Shown: positions 1 through 7,977, counted from the stretch's first letter. The stretch is DNA of 44,178 nt from an uncultured Elusimicrobiales bacterium (GCA_944326765.1 CALVFE010000008.1:1-44178), one strand, 5' to 3'. A program made the numbers and translations. The notes: generated by a model from the sequence alone, not told the origin.

Positions 1-1
1 C

Positions 2-139
2 CTAGCATTTTCCTATTCCAAATATGGCTTTAATTCTTCTAAAGTAAAATTGAAAGATTTTACCTCTTATTCAAGGCATTTAAATTACAACAATTATAAA
101 TCCCTGAAAACAGAGTTGGAATTAAGAATTTTTGGCTAA
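2..139 (+). CDS. C-terminal fragment of an unidentified protein (5' truncated by the window)
   Basis: The frame beginning at base 2 is open for 45 codons and ends at a TAA at 137-139. The fragment is rich in Lys, Ser, Asn, Tyr and Phe and ends in Leu-Arg-Ile-Phe-Gly. Its base composition is much more AT-rich than the genes to its right, which suggests foreign or fast-evolving DNA. I do not recognise the family. A 45-codon open frame in AT-rich DNA can occur by chance only with low probability but not negligibly, so the call is tentative. The repeat cluster at 101-269 overlaps and follows its end, an arrangement sometimes seen beside replication or integration genes; that link is inference. 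Confidence 0.35.
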   Translation, partial: LAFSYSKYGFNSSKVKLKDFTSYSRHLNYNNYKSLKTELELRIFG

Positions 140-269
140 ATTTTCTATTAATTCCCTGTTTTGTTTTTAGGGAATTTATACAAGTTGTATAGGGGAAACA
201 GGGCAAAAAATGGCTCAAAAAACCCTAAAAATTAACATTTTCCCTGTATTTTCCCTGCATATCAGGGAA
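101..269. repeat. Cluster of TTCCCTG / CAGGGAA motifs in direct and inverted orientation
   Basis: TTCCCTG occurs at 152-158, 240-246 and 251-257, and TCCCTG at 101-106. The opposite orientation appears as AGGGAA at 169-174, CAGGG at 199-203 and CAGGGAA at 263-269. Two pairs form inverted repeats: 146-157 with 169-180 (one mismatch, 11-base loop) and 251-257 with 263-269 (5-base spacer). The stretch 140-320 has no gene that I can support. The repeats could be protein-binding sites, the end of a mobile element, or RNA hairpins; the sequence alone does not decide. Confidence 0.5.
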
Positions 270-320
270 TTTAACCCATAAAATACAGCATATTGCTGCC
301 TACACTACACACTCCGCCAT

Positions 321-345
321 TTAAAAAGCCCCGCAACGGGGCTTT
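321..345 (-). terminator. Rho-independent terminator of the small membrane protein gene
   Basis: A 9-bp perfect stem (325-333 with 337-345, GC-rich core CCCCG/CGGGG) has a three-base loop. On the minus strand it ends in a T run at 327-323, 28 bases after the stop codon at 373. On the plus strand it is followed by CTTTA, so it may also act weakly in that direction. Confidence 0.8.
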
Positions 346-372
346 CTTTATGGGTATATTCAAACAAAAATC

Positions 373-636
373 TCAATGCCGGAATGTCTTTATCTGCATA
401 CCGAGCAACCGCCCCAGTAACATCAGCGGCAACAAAATACAAACACTGAACACCGCCACAAACAACGTAACGATAAATCCAAACGCCAGTACAAAAAAAC
501 CGCCCAAAAGCCCCCCCGTATCGCCTTTGGGACGAGCGGAATCTCGTACCGGCTCGGCGGAAATGGGGTTTCCGTTTTCATCTAAAACTTCCGGTTCTAT
601 GATTTCTTCGGTTTGGATAATCTCTTTTTCTTCCAT
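373..636 (-). CDS. Small membrane protein of unknown function (87 aa)
   Basis: The first 40 residues are acidic and polar, with many Glu and a Pro/Asp-rich stretch. They are followed by a Gly-Gly-Leu-Leu-Gly-Gly turn and a long hydrophobic segment at about residues 43-78, enough for one or two membrane passes. The tail ends in Lys-Thr-Phe-Arg-His. I do not recognise a family. It is transcribed away from valS, has its own terminator at 321-345, and has no Shine-Dalgarno sequence. Instead an extended -10 element lies seven bases before the ATG, so the mRNA is probably leaderless. The terminator, promoter and plausible membrane topology make it a real gene. Confidence 0.65.
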   Translation of the reverse strand: MEEKEIIQTEEIIEPEVLDENGNPISAEPVRDSARPKGDTGGLLGGFFVLAFGFIVTLFVAVFSVCILLPLMLLGRLLGMQIKTFRH

Positions 637-643
637 AATATAT

Positions 644-652
644 ATTATGGCA
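644..652 (-). promoter_or_regulatory. Extended -10 promoter, predicted leaderless start of the small membrane protein
   Basis: Read on the minus strand: TGC followed by CATAAT, then seven bases, then the ATG at 636. The expected transcription start falls on or next to the start codon. No clear -35 box is seen. Confidence 0.45.
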
Positions 653-714
653 TAATCGGCGAAATTTGCACAGCCGGATAATACATTAGAAAATAAAATT
701 TCTCACTTTTAAAT

Positions 715-723
715 TGGTAAAAT
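715..723 (+). promoter_or_regulatory. Extended -10 promoter for valS
   Basis: TGG followed by TAAAAT (718-723) is an extended -10 element without a recognisable -35. Transcription would begin near 730, giving a leader of roughly 53 bases that contains the inverted repeat at 733-753 and an AGAGGA ribosome binding site. Confidence 0.45.
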
Positions 724-732
724 ATAGATAAG

Positions 733-753
733 CGCGTAACGTTACATTACGCG
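733..753 (+). promoter_or_regulatory. Inverted repeat in the valS leader (operator or 5' hairpin)
   Basis: CGCGTAA at 733-739 and TTACGCG at 747-753 form a perfect 7-bp inverted repeat with a 7-base spacer. It overlaps a second perfect palindrome, GTAACGTTAC, at 736-745. It begins about three bases after the predicted transcript start, so it could be a 5' stem-loop stabilising the mRNA, or a repressor site. No T-box features are visible. Confidence 0.45.
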
Positions 754-783
754 AAGAAACCAAGTAAAGAGGACTTACCGATT

Positions 784-3501
784 ATGTTACCCAAAGCGTA
801 TGAACCGCAGGAAGTAGAACAAAAACTCGCGGACAAATGGCAAAAAGCCAGACTGTTCGCCGCCAAAGCCGATAAAACTAAAAAACCTTTTGTCATTGTG
901 ATTCCGCCCCCCAACATTACGGGCGCTTTGCATATGGGGCACGCCCTGAACAACACCCTGCAGGACGCTTTAATCCGCTCCCACCGCATGTTTGGCCAGG
1001 AAGCGTTTTGGGTACCTGGAACCGACCACGGCGGCATCGCCACGCAGAATGTAATTGAAAAGAAACTCGCCAAAGAAGAACACAAATCCCGCCACGATTT
1101 AGGACGGGAAGAATTTGTCAAAACGGTTTGGAATTGGTACAACGAATGCGGCAACGCCATTTTTAACCAATTTAAAAAAATGGGCTGGAGCTTGGATCTT
1201 GACCCGCAAAATATCCGCTTTACCATGGACGAGAAACGCGCCCAGTCCGTCTATGAATGTTTCCGCCGTTTATGGGAAAAGAAATACATCTACCGCGGCA
1301 AACGCATGATTAACTGGTGCGTACGCTGTTCTACTGCGCTGTCCGACATCGAAGTGGAACACGAACAGCACGCCGGCAAACTTTGGCACCTGCGTTATAA
1401 AGCAGAAGACGGATCAGACGGCATTGTAATCGCCACCACCCGGCCGGAAACGATTTATGCCGACGCCGCGATCGCCGTCAACCCCAAAGACGAACGCTAC
1501 AAAAATAAAGTCGGCAAGAAAGTTATTATTCCGCTTTCCGGCCGCGCCATTCCCGTCATTGCCGACGAAGCCGTAGAAATGGAGTTCGGTACCGGCGCTT
1601 TAAAAATCACGCCGGCGCACGACCCGACCGACTACGAAGTGGGACAGCGGCACAACCTGCAAACGCTGGTAGTCATTTCCGACAAAGGAAAAATGATCAA
1701 CTGCCCCGAAAAATACTTGGGCATGGACAGAGAACTGTGCCGCAAAGAAACCGTAAAAGATTTAGATGCGGCGGGGCTTCTCGTCAAAGAAGAAAAATAT
1801 AACAATGCCGTTTCCACCTGCTACCGCTGCCACAACGCCATAGAGCCGTACTTAAGCGAACAATGGTTTGTAAAAATGGACGAACTGGCTAAACCCGCCA
1901 TTGAAGCGGCCGAATCGGGCGCGCTGAAATTTCACCCCGAATCGTGGAAAACGCCGTTTGTCAACTGGCTCAAAAACCTGCAGGACTGGTGTATCTCCCG
2001 CCAGATCTGGTGGGGACACCGCATTCCGGTGTGGTATTGCCGCCACTGCAGTGAAAAAGGACTGACTTTTTCCACAGACAAACAGGGAAAGGAACAACTG
2101 ACCAAAGTTTCTTTTGAAGCCGGCGCCAAACCGATCGTTTCTTTTAACAAACCGGAAAAATGCCCCGTTTGCGCAGGGCATGACCTGGTACAAGATCCCG
2201 ACGTATTGGATACATGGTTTTCCTCTGCTTTGTGGCCGATGTCCGTATTCGGCTGGCCGGAAAACACCGAAGATCTCAAGTATTTTTATCCTACCAGCAC
2301 CATGGTTACCGGATATGAAATTCTATATCTGTGGGTAGCCCGCATGGTTATGATGGGGCTGGAATTTACGGGGAAACTGCCGTTTACAGACGTATTTTTA
2401 AATGGTATCGTACGCGATAAAACGGGTAAAAAAATGTCTAAATCGCTGGGGAACGTAATCGATCCGCTGGACATGACCGCCAAATACGGTACGGACGCCG
2501 TACGTTTCTCGCTTTTAATGCAGGCTGTTCCCGGCAAAGATATCCCTTACTCCGAGGACAGCATTACCGGGGCGCGTAACTTTTGCAATAAAATCTACAA
2601 CGCCTCCCGCTTCATCTTGATGAATATGGAAGGCATCAAAGGCCCGCTGGCTATGCCCAAAGACGTAACCGAACTGGCCGACAAGTGGATTTTAGACCGC
2701 TTTACGAACGCCGTCAAAACCGCCCGCGAAGGAATCGAAAAATACAACCTCGCACTGACGGCTAACACGCTTTACCATTTTCTGTGGGGCGATTTCTGCG
2801 ATTGGTATGTAGAATTGGCCAAACAGCGTTTCCAAACCGCCGAAAAGGAAAAAGTAATGGCGCTGTGCGTCAATATCCTCTACAACACCCTAAAAGCGCT
2901 TCACCCGCTGATTCCGTACATTACCGAGGAGATTGCTTCTTCGCTGCGCCCGTATGTAAAAGCGGAAGGCGAATTTTTATTGCAGCAGGCTTATCCGGAA
3001 TTTGACCCCGCGCTGTGCGATAAAGAAGCGGTGCGCAAAATGGAAATTATTCAAGGGGTTACGCGCGAAATTCGCACGATCCGCGCCCAGTTTAACGTAC
3101 CGCCCGGCCTGAAAATCACTGCCGTTCTTTCCGCTAAAAACGAAGATGATTTGGCCGTCGTCAAAGCGTATGAAGGATATATCAAACTGATGGCAAAGGC
3201 CGAAAAGCTGCAAATTGGCGTCAATTTGGAAAAACCCAAACAAACCGCCACCGCCGTGTTTGAAAATATCGCGGTTTATGTACCGCTCACAGGGCTGATT
3301 GATTTTGAAAAAGAAAAGAAACGGTTGGAAAAAGATCTGGCCGCCGCCAAAGCCAACATCGCCTCGCGCGAAGCGCGGTTGGCGCAGGAAAACTTTATCA
3401 AACACGCGCCGAAGGAGCAAATTGAAAAAACAAAAAATGAATTGGCGGCTGCCCAAGTGGCGCTCGCCCAAGCAACCGCTTCCTTGGAGGACTTAGCCTA
3501 A
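784..3501 (+). CDS. valS: Valine--tRNA ligase (ValRS)
   Basis: This cytoplasmic class I aminoacyl-tRNA synthetase charges tRNA-Val with valine using ATP. The 905 residues match the usual bacterial length. The HIGH signature is His-Met-Gly-His at 50-53, preceded by Pro-Pro-Pro-Asn-Ile-Thr-Gly. The KMSKS loop is at about 549-553. Between them lies the editing (CP1) domain, with a Thr-Thr-Arg-Pro-Glu-Thr motif near 218. Cys pairs near 175 and 347 and around 420 may bind zinc. The C-terminus (about 840-905) is a Lys/Glu/Ala-rich coiled coil, the tRNA-binding arm of ValRS. AGAGGA lies upstream of the ATG. The TAA overlaps the next ATG by one base, so the peptidase that follows is probably translationally coupled. 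Confidence 0.98.
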   Translation: MLPKAYEPQEVEQKLADKWQKARLFAAKADKTKKPFVIVIPPPNITGALHMGHALNNTLQDALIRSHRMFGQEAFWVPGTDHGGIATQNVIEKKLAKEEHKSRHDLGREEFVKTVWNWYNECGNAIFNQFKKMGWSLDLDPQNIRFTMDEKRAQSVYECFRRLWEKKYIYRGKRMINWCVRCSTALSDIEVEHEQHAGKLWHLRYKAEDGSDGIVIATTRPETIYADAAIAVNPKDERYKNKVGKKVIIPLSGRAIPVIADEAVEMEFGTGALKITPAHDPTDYEVGQRHNLQTLVVISDKGKMINCPEKYLGMDRELCRKETVKDLDAAGLLVKEEKYNNAVSTCYRCHNAIEPYLSEQWFVKMDELAKPAIEAAESGALKFHPESWKTPFVNWLKNLQDWCISRQIWWGHRIPVWYCRHCSEKGLTFSTDKQGKEQLTKVSFEAGAKPIVSFNKPEKCPVCAGHDLVQDPDVLDTWFSSALWPMSVFGWPENTEDLKYFYPTSTMVTGYEILYLWVARMVMMGLEFTGKLPFTDVFLNGIVRDKTGKKMSKSLGNVIDPLDMTAKYGTDAVRFSLLMQAVPGKDIPYSEDSITGARNFCNKIYNASRFILMNMEGIKGPLAMPKDVTELADKWILDRFTNAVKTAREGIEKYNLALTANTLYHFLWGDFCDWYVELAKQRFQTAEKEKVMALCVNILYNTLKALHPLIPYITEEIASSLRPYVKAEGEFLLQQAYPEFDPALCDKEAVRKMEIIQGVTREIRTIRAQFNVPPGLKITAVLSAKNEDDLAVVKAYEGYIKLMAKAEKLQIGVNLEKPKQTATAVFENIAVYVPLTGLIDFEKEKKRLEKDLAAAKANIASREARLAQENFIKHAPKEQIEKTKNELAAAQVALAQATASLEDLA

Positions 3502-4865
3502 TGAACAAACTTGTCAAAACCGCAATTTTGGCGGCAGCTTTGCTCTTACCGCTCTCAGCCGCCGCACAGGAAATGGATTGGAAGTCGGTTACCCGTTACA
3601 ACAAAGCCGAAGCCAAAAAACAGCTGACCGAACGCTTTACCAAATATGTTACGTTCGACACCCAATCCAGCGACCAAACCGCTAAAGTTCCCAGCACCGC
3701 CGGACAAACGAAATTGGCGAAAGCGTTGGCAAAAGAGCTCAAAAAAAACGGCGTTAAAAACGTGAAGGTGGATTCCAACGGCATTGTAACGGGCGAAATC
3801 CCCGCCAATTCCAACCGCAACACCCCCGCCGTGGCTTTTTTGGCGCATATGGATACAGCGTTGGAAGCATCTGGAAAAGACGTAAAACCCCAAGTCCACA
3901 CCAACTATCAAGGCGGCGATATCGTAATTAACGCCGAGCGGAAATTGATTCTCAATCCCGGCAATTCCCCCCAGCTGGCGCGCGCCCGCGGCCACGATAT
4001 CATTACCGCTTCAGGCGGCACTCTGTTGGGAGCAGACGATAAAACCGGCGTAGCGATTATTATGACGATGGTTCAGTTCTTAAACGACCACCCCGAAATG
4101 CAGCACGGAACGATTAAAATCGCGTTTACCCCCGACGAAGAAACCGGCGCCGGCGTGGAAAAGTTTGACGTAGCTTCCTTCGGCGCGGACTACGCTTACA
4201 CGTTAGACGGCGGCGATCTGGGAGAATTGACGAATGAAACCTTCAACGCAAAATCTTTTACGGTCGAGTTTGAAGGGCTGCGTGCCGTTCACCCCGGAGA
4301 CGCTATGAATTCCGCTTTCTCGGATAATTTGCTGATGGCGTCAGACTTTCACACCCTGCTTCCCCGCCACCGCCGGCCGGAAACCACCGCCGACCGCCGC
4401 GGATTTATTCTGGTAGATTCCATCACGACGATAGGGGATAAATCCGAAATAAAAGGCATTATCCGCGCCTTTTCGGAAGAAGAAATGCAGGAACTGACGG
4501 GAGAAGTAACGCGGGCATTCAATACGGTAAAATCAATGAATTACAAAGGAAAAGGGTTTAACCTGACGTTTGAAGACCAATACAAAAATATGAAATCCGT
4601 CTTGCCGGAACAAATGATCTCGTTGGCGCAGCTCGCGATGAAAAATGAAGATATTACCCCCGTTCTTACTGCGGCGCGCGGCGGAACAGACGGTTCCTCT
4701 CTTTCGTTTATGGGACTGCCTACCCCGGATCTTTTTGCGGGACAGTACAACATTCACAGCGAACGGGAATATGCAGACGTAGATGTAATGGAAGCCTCGC
4801 TGCGCACGGTATTGCGGTTGATTTCCTTATGGAATATACAAGGAAACAGCGGTAACGTTCAATAA
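3501..4865 (+). CDS. pepT: Secreted peptidase T-like metallopeptidase (M20 family)
   Basis: Peptidase T releases the N-terminal residue from tripeptides with a di-zinc centre. This 454-residue protein has the M20B pattern. His-Met-Asp lies near 115-117 (first ligand). Gly-Ala-Asp-Asp-Lys-Thr-Gly near 177 holds the bridging Asp. Pro-Asp-Glu-Glu-Thr-Gly near 211 holds the catalytic Glu and a ligand Glu. Leu-Asp-Gly-Gly follows near 234, and a late His in Asn-Ile-His-Ser-Glu near 417. Unlike the cytosolic enterobacterial enzyme, it starts with a signal peptide: Lys-containing N-end, an Ala/Leu core and Ala-Ala-Ala-Gln near residue 23. It should therefore act in the periplasm. The ATG overlaps the valS stop (TAATG), with GGAGG upstream. 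A terminator follows at 4886-4919. Confidence 0.9.
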   Translation: MNKLVKTAILAAALLLPLSAAAQEMDWKSVTRYNKAEAKKQLTERFTKYVTFDTQSSDQTAKVPSTAGQTKLAKALAKELKKNGVKNVKVDSNGIVTGEIPANSNRNTPAVAFLAHMDTALEASGKDVKPQVHTNYQGGDIVINAERKLILNPGNSPQLARARGHDIITASGGTLLGADDKTGVAIIMTMVQFLNDHPEMQHGTIKIAFTPDEETGAGVEKFDVASFGADYAYTLDGGDLGELTNETFNAKSFTVEFEGLRAVHPGDAMNSAFSDNLLMASDFHTLLPRHRRPETTADRRGFILVDSITTIGDKSEIKGIIRAFSEEEMQELTGEVTRAFNTVKSMNYKGKGFNLTFEDQYKNMKSVLPEQMISLAQLAMKNEDITPVLTAARGGTDGSSLSFMGLPTPDLFAGQYNIHSEREYADVDVMEASLRTVLRLISLWNIQGNSGNVQ

Positions 4866-4885
4866 CAACTTCTTCCGCTTGTCTG

Positions 4886-4919
4886 CCCCCGCTCTAAATA
4901 AGAGCGGGGGTTCTTTTTT
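4886..4919 (+). terminator. Rho-independent terminator of the valS-pepT operon
   Basis: A perfect 10-bp stem (4886-4895 with 4901-4910, CCCCCGCTCT and its complement) has a 5-base loop and is followed by a T-rich tract to 4919. Confidence 0.93.
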
Positions 4920-4963
4920 GATATTTCAGTAGTAGGCCTACCCCTATCTAGGTCTTTTGGCCC

Positions 4964-4993
4964 TTGCGTCTTTTGGAAACAGATTAATACAAT
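4964..4993 (+). promoter_or_regulatory. Promoter for the second PepT-like gene
   Basis: TTGCGT (4964-4969), an 18-base spacer and TACAAT (4988-4993) form a sigma70-type promoter. The leader is about 28 bases and ends in a good ribosome binding site (AAAGGAG) before the ATG at 5029. A perfect palindrome, GTAGGCCTAC at 4932-4941, lies just upstream of the -35 box and could be a regulator site. Confidence 0.5.
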
Positions 4994-5028
4994 AAAATTA
5001 AAATGGATTTTATATAAAAGGAGACTTT

Positions 5029-6423
5029 ATGTATTTGAAGAACTTACTAGCTGTATTATCCGTATTTTTGTTCGGCGCTTCTTTTGCCAGCCAAGCATAC
5101 GCCGCGGCCTCTCTTTCTTCTGCTCCCTATGAGCGCGCCTATATTAAATCCGCCGCCAGAAAAAATATCGGCCAGCAAAACGCCAAACTCGCTGCAAAAT
5201 ATCGGGCAACCATGCTCAATCGTTTTCTTACCTATACCACCTACGACAGCCAAAGCAGCGATGCCGTAGCCATTACCCCAGAACAAATCGAAACGGCTAA
5301 GAAATTATACGCAGAAATTCAAAAATTCGGTTTCAAAACGGAACTGACTAAAAATTATTATATCTATGTCGAAATTCCGTCTAACGTGGAATGGCAGACC
5401 CCCACGCTGGGTTTCAGCTGCCACTATGATACTACCCCGGATATTTTAGGCAGAGGCATTAAAGCGCAAAAAATTGAAAAATACGACGGCAGTCCCATCG
5501 AACTTAAAAACGGACACGTCATCAGCACCGAAACGGATCCGTATCTAAAAAATATGATTGGAAAAACCATCGTTACTTCCGATGGCACCACCATGCTGTC
5601 TGCCGATGATAAAGCTGGCGTTTCCGTACTGGTTACCTTTATGCAAACCTTAGCGGAGAATCCATCTAAAAAACACGGAAAAATTCAAATCGTCATCACT
5701 CCCAACGAAGACGTCGGCCGCTCGGCTGATTTTATCGAAGAAACCCCCTACAATCCGGATATCGCCTTTGATTTCGACGGCGGCGTAAACGGGGAAGTGG
5801 TAGTTGGCAACTTCAATGCGGAAAAAGTAATTTACAAAGTACACGGAGTAAATGGGCACCAATCTTTCGCGGCCGAAAACGGTTACCGCAATGCTTGGAA
5901 ACCTGCCTGCGAACTCGGTGCGGCTTGCGCGCAAGAAAAATGGCTGCCTAACAACAGCACTGGCAGACAAGGATATGTGGAATTACACCACATGGATATG
6001 AGCGGCGGGCGAGTAAACATCGCGGAATTGGATTTCCGCTTACGCGATTTTGAACAAAAAAATATCGATGCGTGGAAAATCTATGCAGACAGCGTTGCTC
6101 GAAAAATAAGTGATCAGTTCAACGTAAAAATTGAACGGGAAGTATTTAAACAATACGGCAACGTAGCTGAAAGCATTCACCCGCAAGCCCGCCAAGTGGT
6201 AACCAACGCGCTGCAGAATGCCGGCATTACGCCTAATTTCAGGGAAGAACGCGCCGGTACCACGGCTTCGATGTTGATGCTCAAACTCGGCAAAGGGGCT
6301 TATACCCTGTTCACGGGGCAAAATAACCCGCACGCTTTTACGGAATGGCTGAGCGAAGAAGATATGTTCAAAGCATATATTGTGGCGCTCAATTTGGCTG
6401 ATGAAGTGGTCATGATGAGATAA
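5029..6423 (+). CDS. Secreted PepT-like M20 metallopeptidase, divergent paralogue
   Basis: At 464 residues this is a second PepT-like protein, with a signal peptide (hydrophobic core at about 6-24, Ala-x-Ala cleavage near 25-27). It keeps His-Tyr-Asp near 131, Ser-Ala-Asp-Asp-Lys-Ala-Gly near 191, Phe-Asp-Gly-Gly near 249 and a late His before Ala-Phe-Thr near 435. It differs from its neighbour at two key places. The catalytic segment reads Pro-Asn-Glu-Asp-Val-Gly rather than Pro-Asp-Glu-Glu-Thr-Gly, so a metal-ligand Glu is replaced by Asp. The Gly-Gly-Thr-Asp-Gly loop reads Ala-Gly-Thr-Thr-Ala. Substrate or activity may have changed. It has its own promoter and a strong ribosome binding site. 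It lies directly downstream of the first paralogue, so tandem duplication followed by divergence is likely. Confidence 0.87.
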   Translation: MYLKNLLAVLSVFLFGASFASQAYAAASLSSAPYERAYIKSAARKNIGQQNAKLAAKYRATMLNRFLTYTTYDSQSSDAVAITPEQIETAKKLYAEIQKFGFKTELTKNYYIYVEIPSNVEWQTPTLGFSCHYDTTPDILGRGIKAQKIEKYDGSPIELKNGHVISTETDPYLKNMIGKTIVTSDGTTMLSADDKAGVSVLVTFMQTLAENPSKKHGKIQIVITPNEDVGRSADFIEETPYNPDIAFDFDGGVNGEVVVGNFNAEKVIYKVHGVNGHQSFAAENGYRNAWKPACELGAACAQEKWLPNNSTGRQGYVELHHMDMSGGRVNIAELDFRLRDFEQKNIDAWKIYADSVARKISDQFNVKIEREVFKQYGNVAESIHPQARQVVTNALQNAGITPNFREERAGTTASMLMLKLGKGAYTLFTGQNNPHAFTEWLSEEDMFKAYIVALNLADEVVMMR

Positions 6424-6424
6424 T
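6416..6424 (+). promoter_or_regulatory. Extended -10 element, predicted leaderless start of rdgB
   Basis: TGA followed by GATAAT ends seven bases before the rdgB ATG at 6432. The hexamer contains the TAA stop codon of the preceding gene (6421-6423). rdgB has no evident Shine-Dalgarno sequence, so an internal promoter producing a leaderless mRNA is plausible. Confidence 0.45.
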
Positions 6425-6431
6425 ATCCCAT

Positions 6432-7046
6432 ATGAAAATTTTAATTGCTACGGGCAACCCGCATAAATTTAAAGAAATAGTACACATTTTGCCCGCAAAA
6501 TTAAAAAACGGGACACCCATAGAATATCTGAGTTTACATGATTTTAAAGGTCTGGTTTTGCCGCCGGAAACCGGTAATACGTTGGAAGACAATGCGGAAA
6601 TAAAAGCCATTTACGCCGCCCGGGAAAGTGGGATCCCGGCCGTATCAGACGATACCGGCCTGGAAGTAAAGTTTCTGCACGGGGCTCCGGGTGTCCATAC
6701 GGCACGTTACGCCGGAGAACACGCCGATGCCGACGACAACAACCGCAAACTGCTGGCTGCACTGGAAGGGAAATTATTACCGGAGCGCGCCGCCAGCTTT
6801 CGCACCGTAGCCTGTTTGGCTACCCCGCATGGCCGTGTACAAATTTTCGACGGAACGCTGGACGGATTTATCGGCTTTGGCTACAGAGGAGAAAACGGAT
6901 TTGGATATGATCCTATTTTTCTCGTAGGAAATTCTCAAAAAACATTGGCGGAAATGTCCGAACAGGAAAAAAATAAAATCAGCCACCGCGCCAAGGCATT
7001 CAAAAAACTCGCGGATCATCTGGTTCTTTTAAAAAATAAGAACTGA
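6432..7046 (+). CDS. rdgB: RdgB/HAM1 family XTP/dITP diphosphatase
   Basis: The enzyme hydrolyses non-canonical purine nucleoside triphosphates (XTP, ITP, dITP) to the monophosphate and pyrophosphate, keeping them out of DNA and RNA. The 204 residues match the family. Thr-Gly-Asn-x-His-Lys at 7-12 is the N-terminal substrate loop. Ser-Asp-Asp-Thr-Gly-Leu-Glu near 72-78 is the catalytic/metal region, followed by Pro-Gly-Val-His-Thr-Ala-Arg-Tyr-Ala-Gly. Gly-Phe-Gly-Tyr-Asp-Pro-Ile-Phe near 156-163 and Ser-His-Arg-x-x-Ala near 185 complete the signature. It starts eight bases after the peptidase stop without a ribosome binding site. A bidirectional terminator follows. Confidence 0.96.
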   Translation: MKILIATGNPHKFKEIVHILPAKLKNGTPIEYLSLHDFKGLVLPPETGNTLEDNAEIKAIYAARESGIPAVSDDTGLEVKFLHGAPGVHTARYAGEHADADDNNRKLLAALEGKLLPERAASFRTVACLATPHGRVQIFDGTLDGFIGFGYRGENGFGYDPIFLVGNSQKTLAEMSEQEKNKISHRAKAFKKLADHLVLLKNKN

Positions 7047-7091
7047 ATTCCCGCGGGATTACGACTAGGACTCTTGTGAAAGGCATTGATA

Positions 7092-7122
7092 AAAATCCTC
7101 CGGCTATAAACCGGAGGATTTT
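7092..7122. terminator. Bidirectional terminator between rdgB and pilD
   Basis: A perfect 12-bp stem (7092-7103 with 7111-7122) has a CCTCCGG core and A/T runs at both ends. It lies between convergent genes and probably serves both. Confidence 0.9.
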
Positions 7123-7141
7123 CATATTGCGATGATTGTTT

Positions 7142-7924
7142 TTAAAGTTCAATTACCAGCATCGAAGGTTTAACCAAATAAAATAGATTGATTAACGCCC
7201 CCAAACTTAAAAACGGGCCGAAGGGAATGGCATCTCCTCCTTTTTTCCCTTTAAAAATAATCAAGAACAGGGCATACACAAGCCCTAAGAAAGAAGCGAA
7301 AATAATCGTCGTGATGACTCCTTCCCAACCCAGCAGCGCCCCTACGCCGCCCATCAATTTGATATCGCCCCCGCCCATCGCTTCTTTTTTAAACATCCAT
7401 GTACCGAGAATGGCAATGGCCAACGTGCCGAACAACCCCACCCCCGCCCCCAATAGGGAAGCCAACTCTTTCTGCCACCAAATCCCGGCAAAATTGGGAT
7501 TGCTCCAAGCGAACAATATCCCCAAGCCGATTAAGCCAAGGGAAAACCGATCCGGAATGATCATGATTTCTAAATCGATCACAGACAGAATAATCAGCGC
7601 ATACACCGCCGCCAGCACTACAAATGTCCATACGCTTATTCCCAGCCGCCATACAAATAAAAACGTTAACAAACCGGTTAAAAGTTCCACTGTCGGATAT
7701 TGCAGTGAAATAGGTTGCTTGCAGTTGCGGCATTTACCTAACAGCCACACATAACTTAACACCGGAATATTGTCATACCATTTAATCCGCGCATTGCAGC
7801 CCGGACACGAAGAAGGCGGCCAGACGATTGATTTTTCCCGCGGGATACGGTAGATACATACATTTAAGAAACTTCCGAACAATAAACCGAAAACAGCGGC
7901 GAAAACTAAAATTAAAGTATCCAT
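7142..7924 (-). CDS. pilD: Type IV prepilin peptidase / N-methyltransferase
   Basis: This inner-membrane aspartic protease cleaves the leader of type IV pilins and pseudopilins after Gly and methylates the new N-terminus. The 260 residues include the Gly-Ser-Phe-Leu-Asn-Val motif near 16-21, then two Cys-x2-Cys pairs separated by 21 residues, the cytoplasmic zinc motif of the methyltransferase half. The protease Asp residues are in Val-Ile-Asp-Leu-Glu near 130 and Gly-Gly-Gly-Asp-Ile-Lys near 190. Seven or eight hydrophobic helices follow the usual plan. I place the start at 7924, where GGGAG precedes the ATG; the longer frame to 7957 would run through a terminator. It lies downstream of a pseudopilin gene, a likely substrate. 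Confidence 0.94.
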   Translation of the reverse strand: MDTLILVFAAVFGLLFGSFLNVCIYRIPREKSIVWPPSSCPGCNARIKWYDNIPVLSYVWLLGKCRNCKQPISLQYPTVELLTGLLTFLFVWRLGISVWTFVVLAAVYALIILSVIDLEIMIIPDRFSLGLIGLGILFAWSNPNFAGIWWQKELASLLGAGVGLFGTLAIAILGTWMFKKEAMGGGDIKLMGGVGALLGWEGVITTIIFASFLGLVYALFLIIFKGKKGGDAIPFGPFLSLGALINLFYLVKPSMLVIEL

Positions 7925-7945
7925 AATACTCCCGTTTTCATACAT

Positions 7946-7972
7946 AAAAAGCCCCACCCAAAAGAGCGGGGA
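7946..7972 (-). terminator. Terminator after the pseudopilin gene
   Basis: On the minus strand an 8-bp stem (CCCCGCTC with GGGTGGGG, two G-T pairs) around a TTTT loop is followed by CTTTTT. It begins a few bases after the pseudopilin stop and would partly separate pilD from the upstream operon. Confidence 0.7.
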
Positions 7973-7977
7973 TTAAA

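Noticed and set aside
101..269. Repeat cluster as a CRISPR array
   Set aside because: The repeated unit is only about seven bases, spacing is irregular, and copies occur in both orientations.
724..783. Possible T-box or other aminoacyl-tRNA-sensing riboswitch before valS
   Set aside because: The leader is only about 53 bases, with no specifier stem, T-box sequence or terminator/antiterminator pair.
7925..7957. Longer N-terminus for PilD
   Set aside because: The extra codons would be read from the upstream terminator hairpin; the ATG at 7924 has a ribosome binding site and the usual N-terminus.
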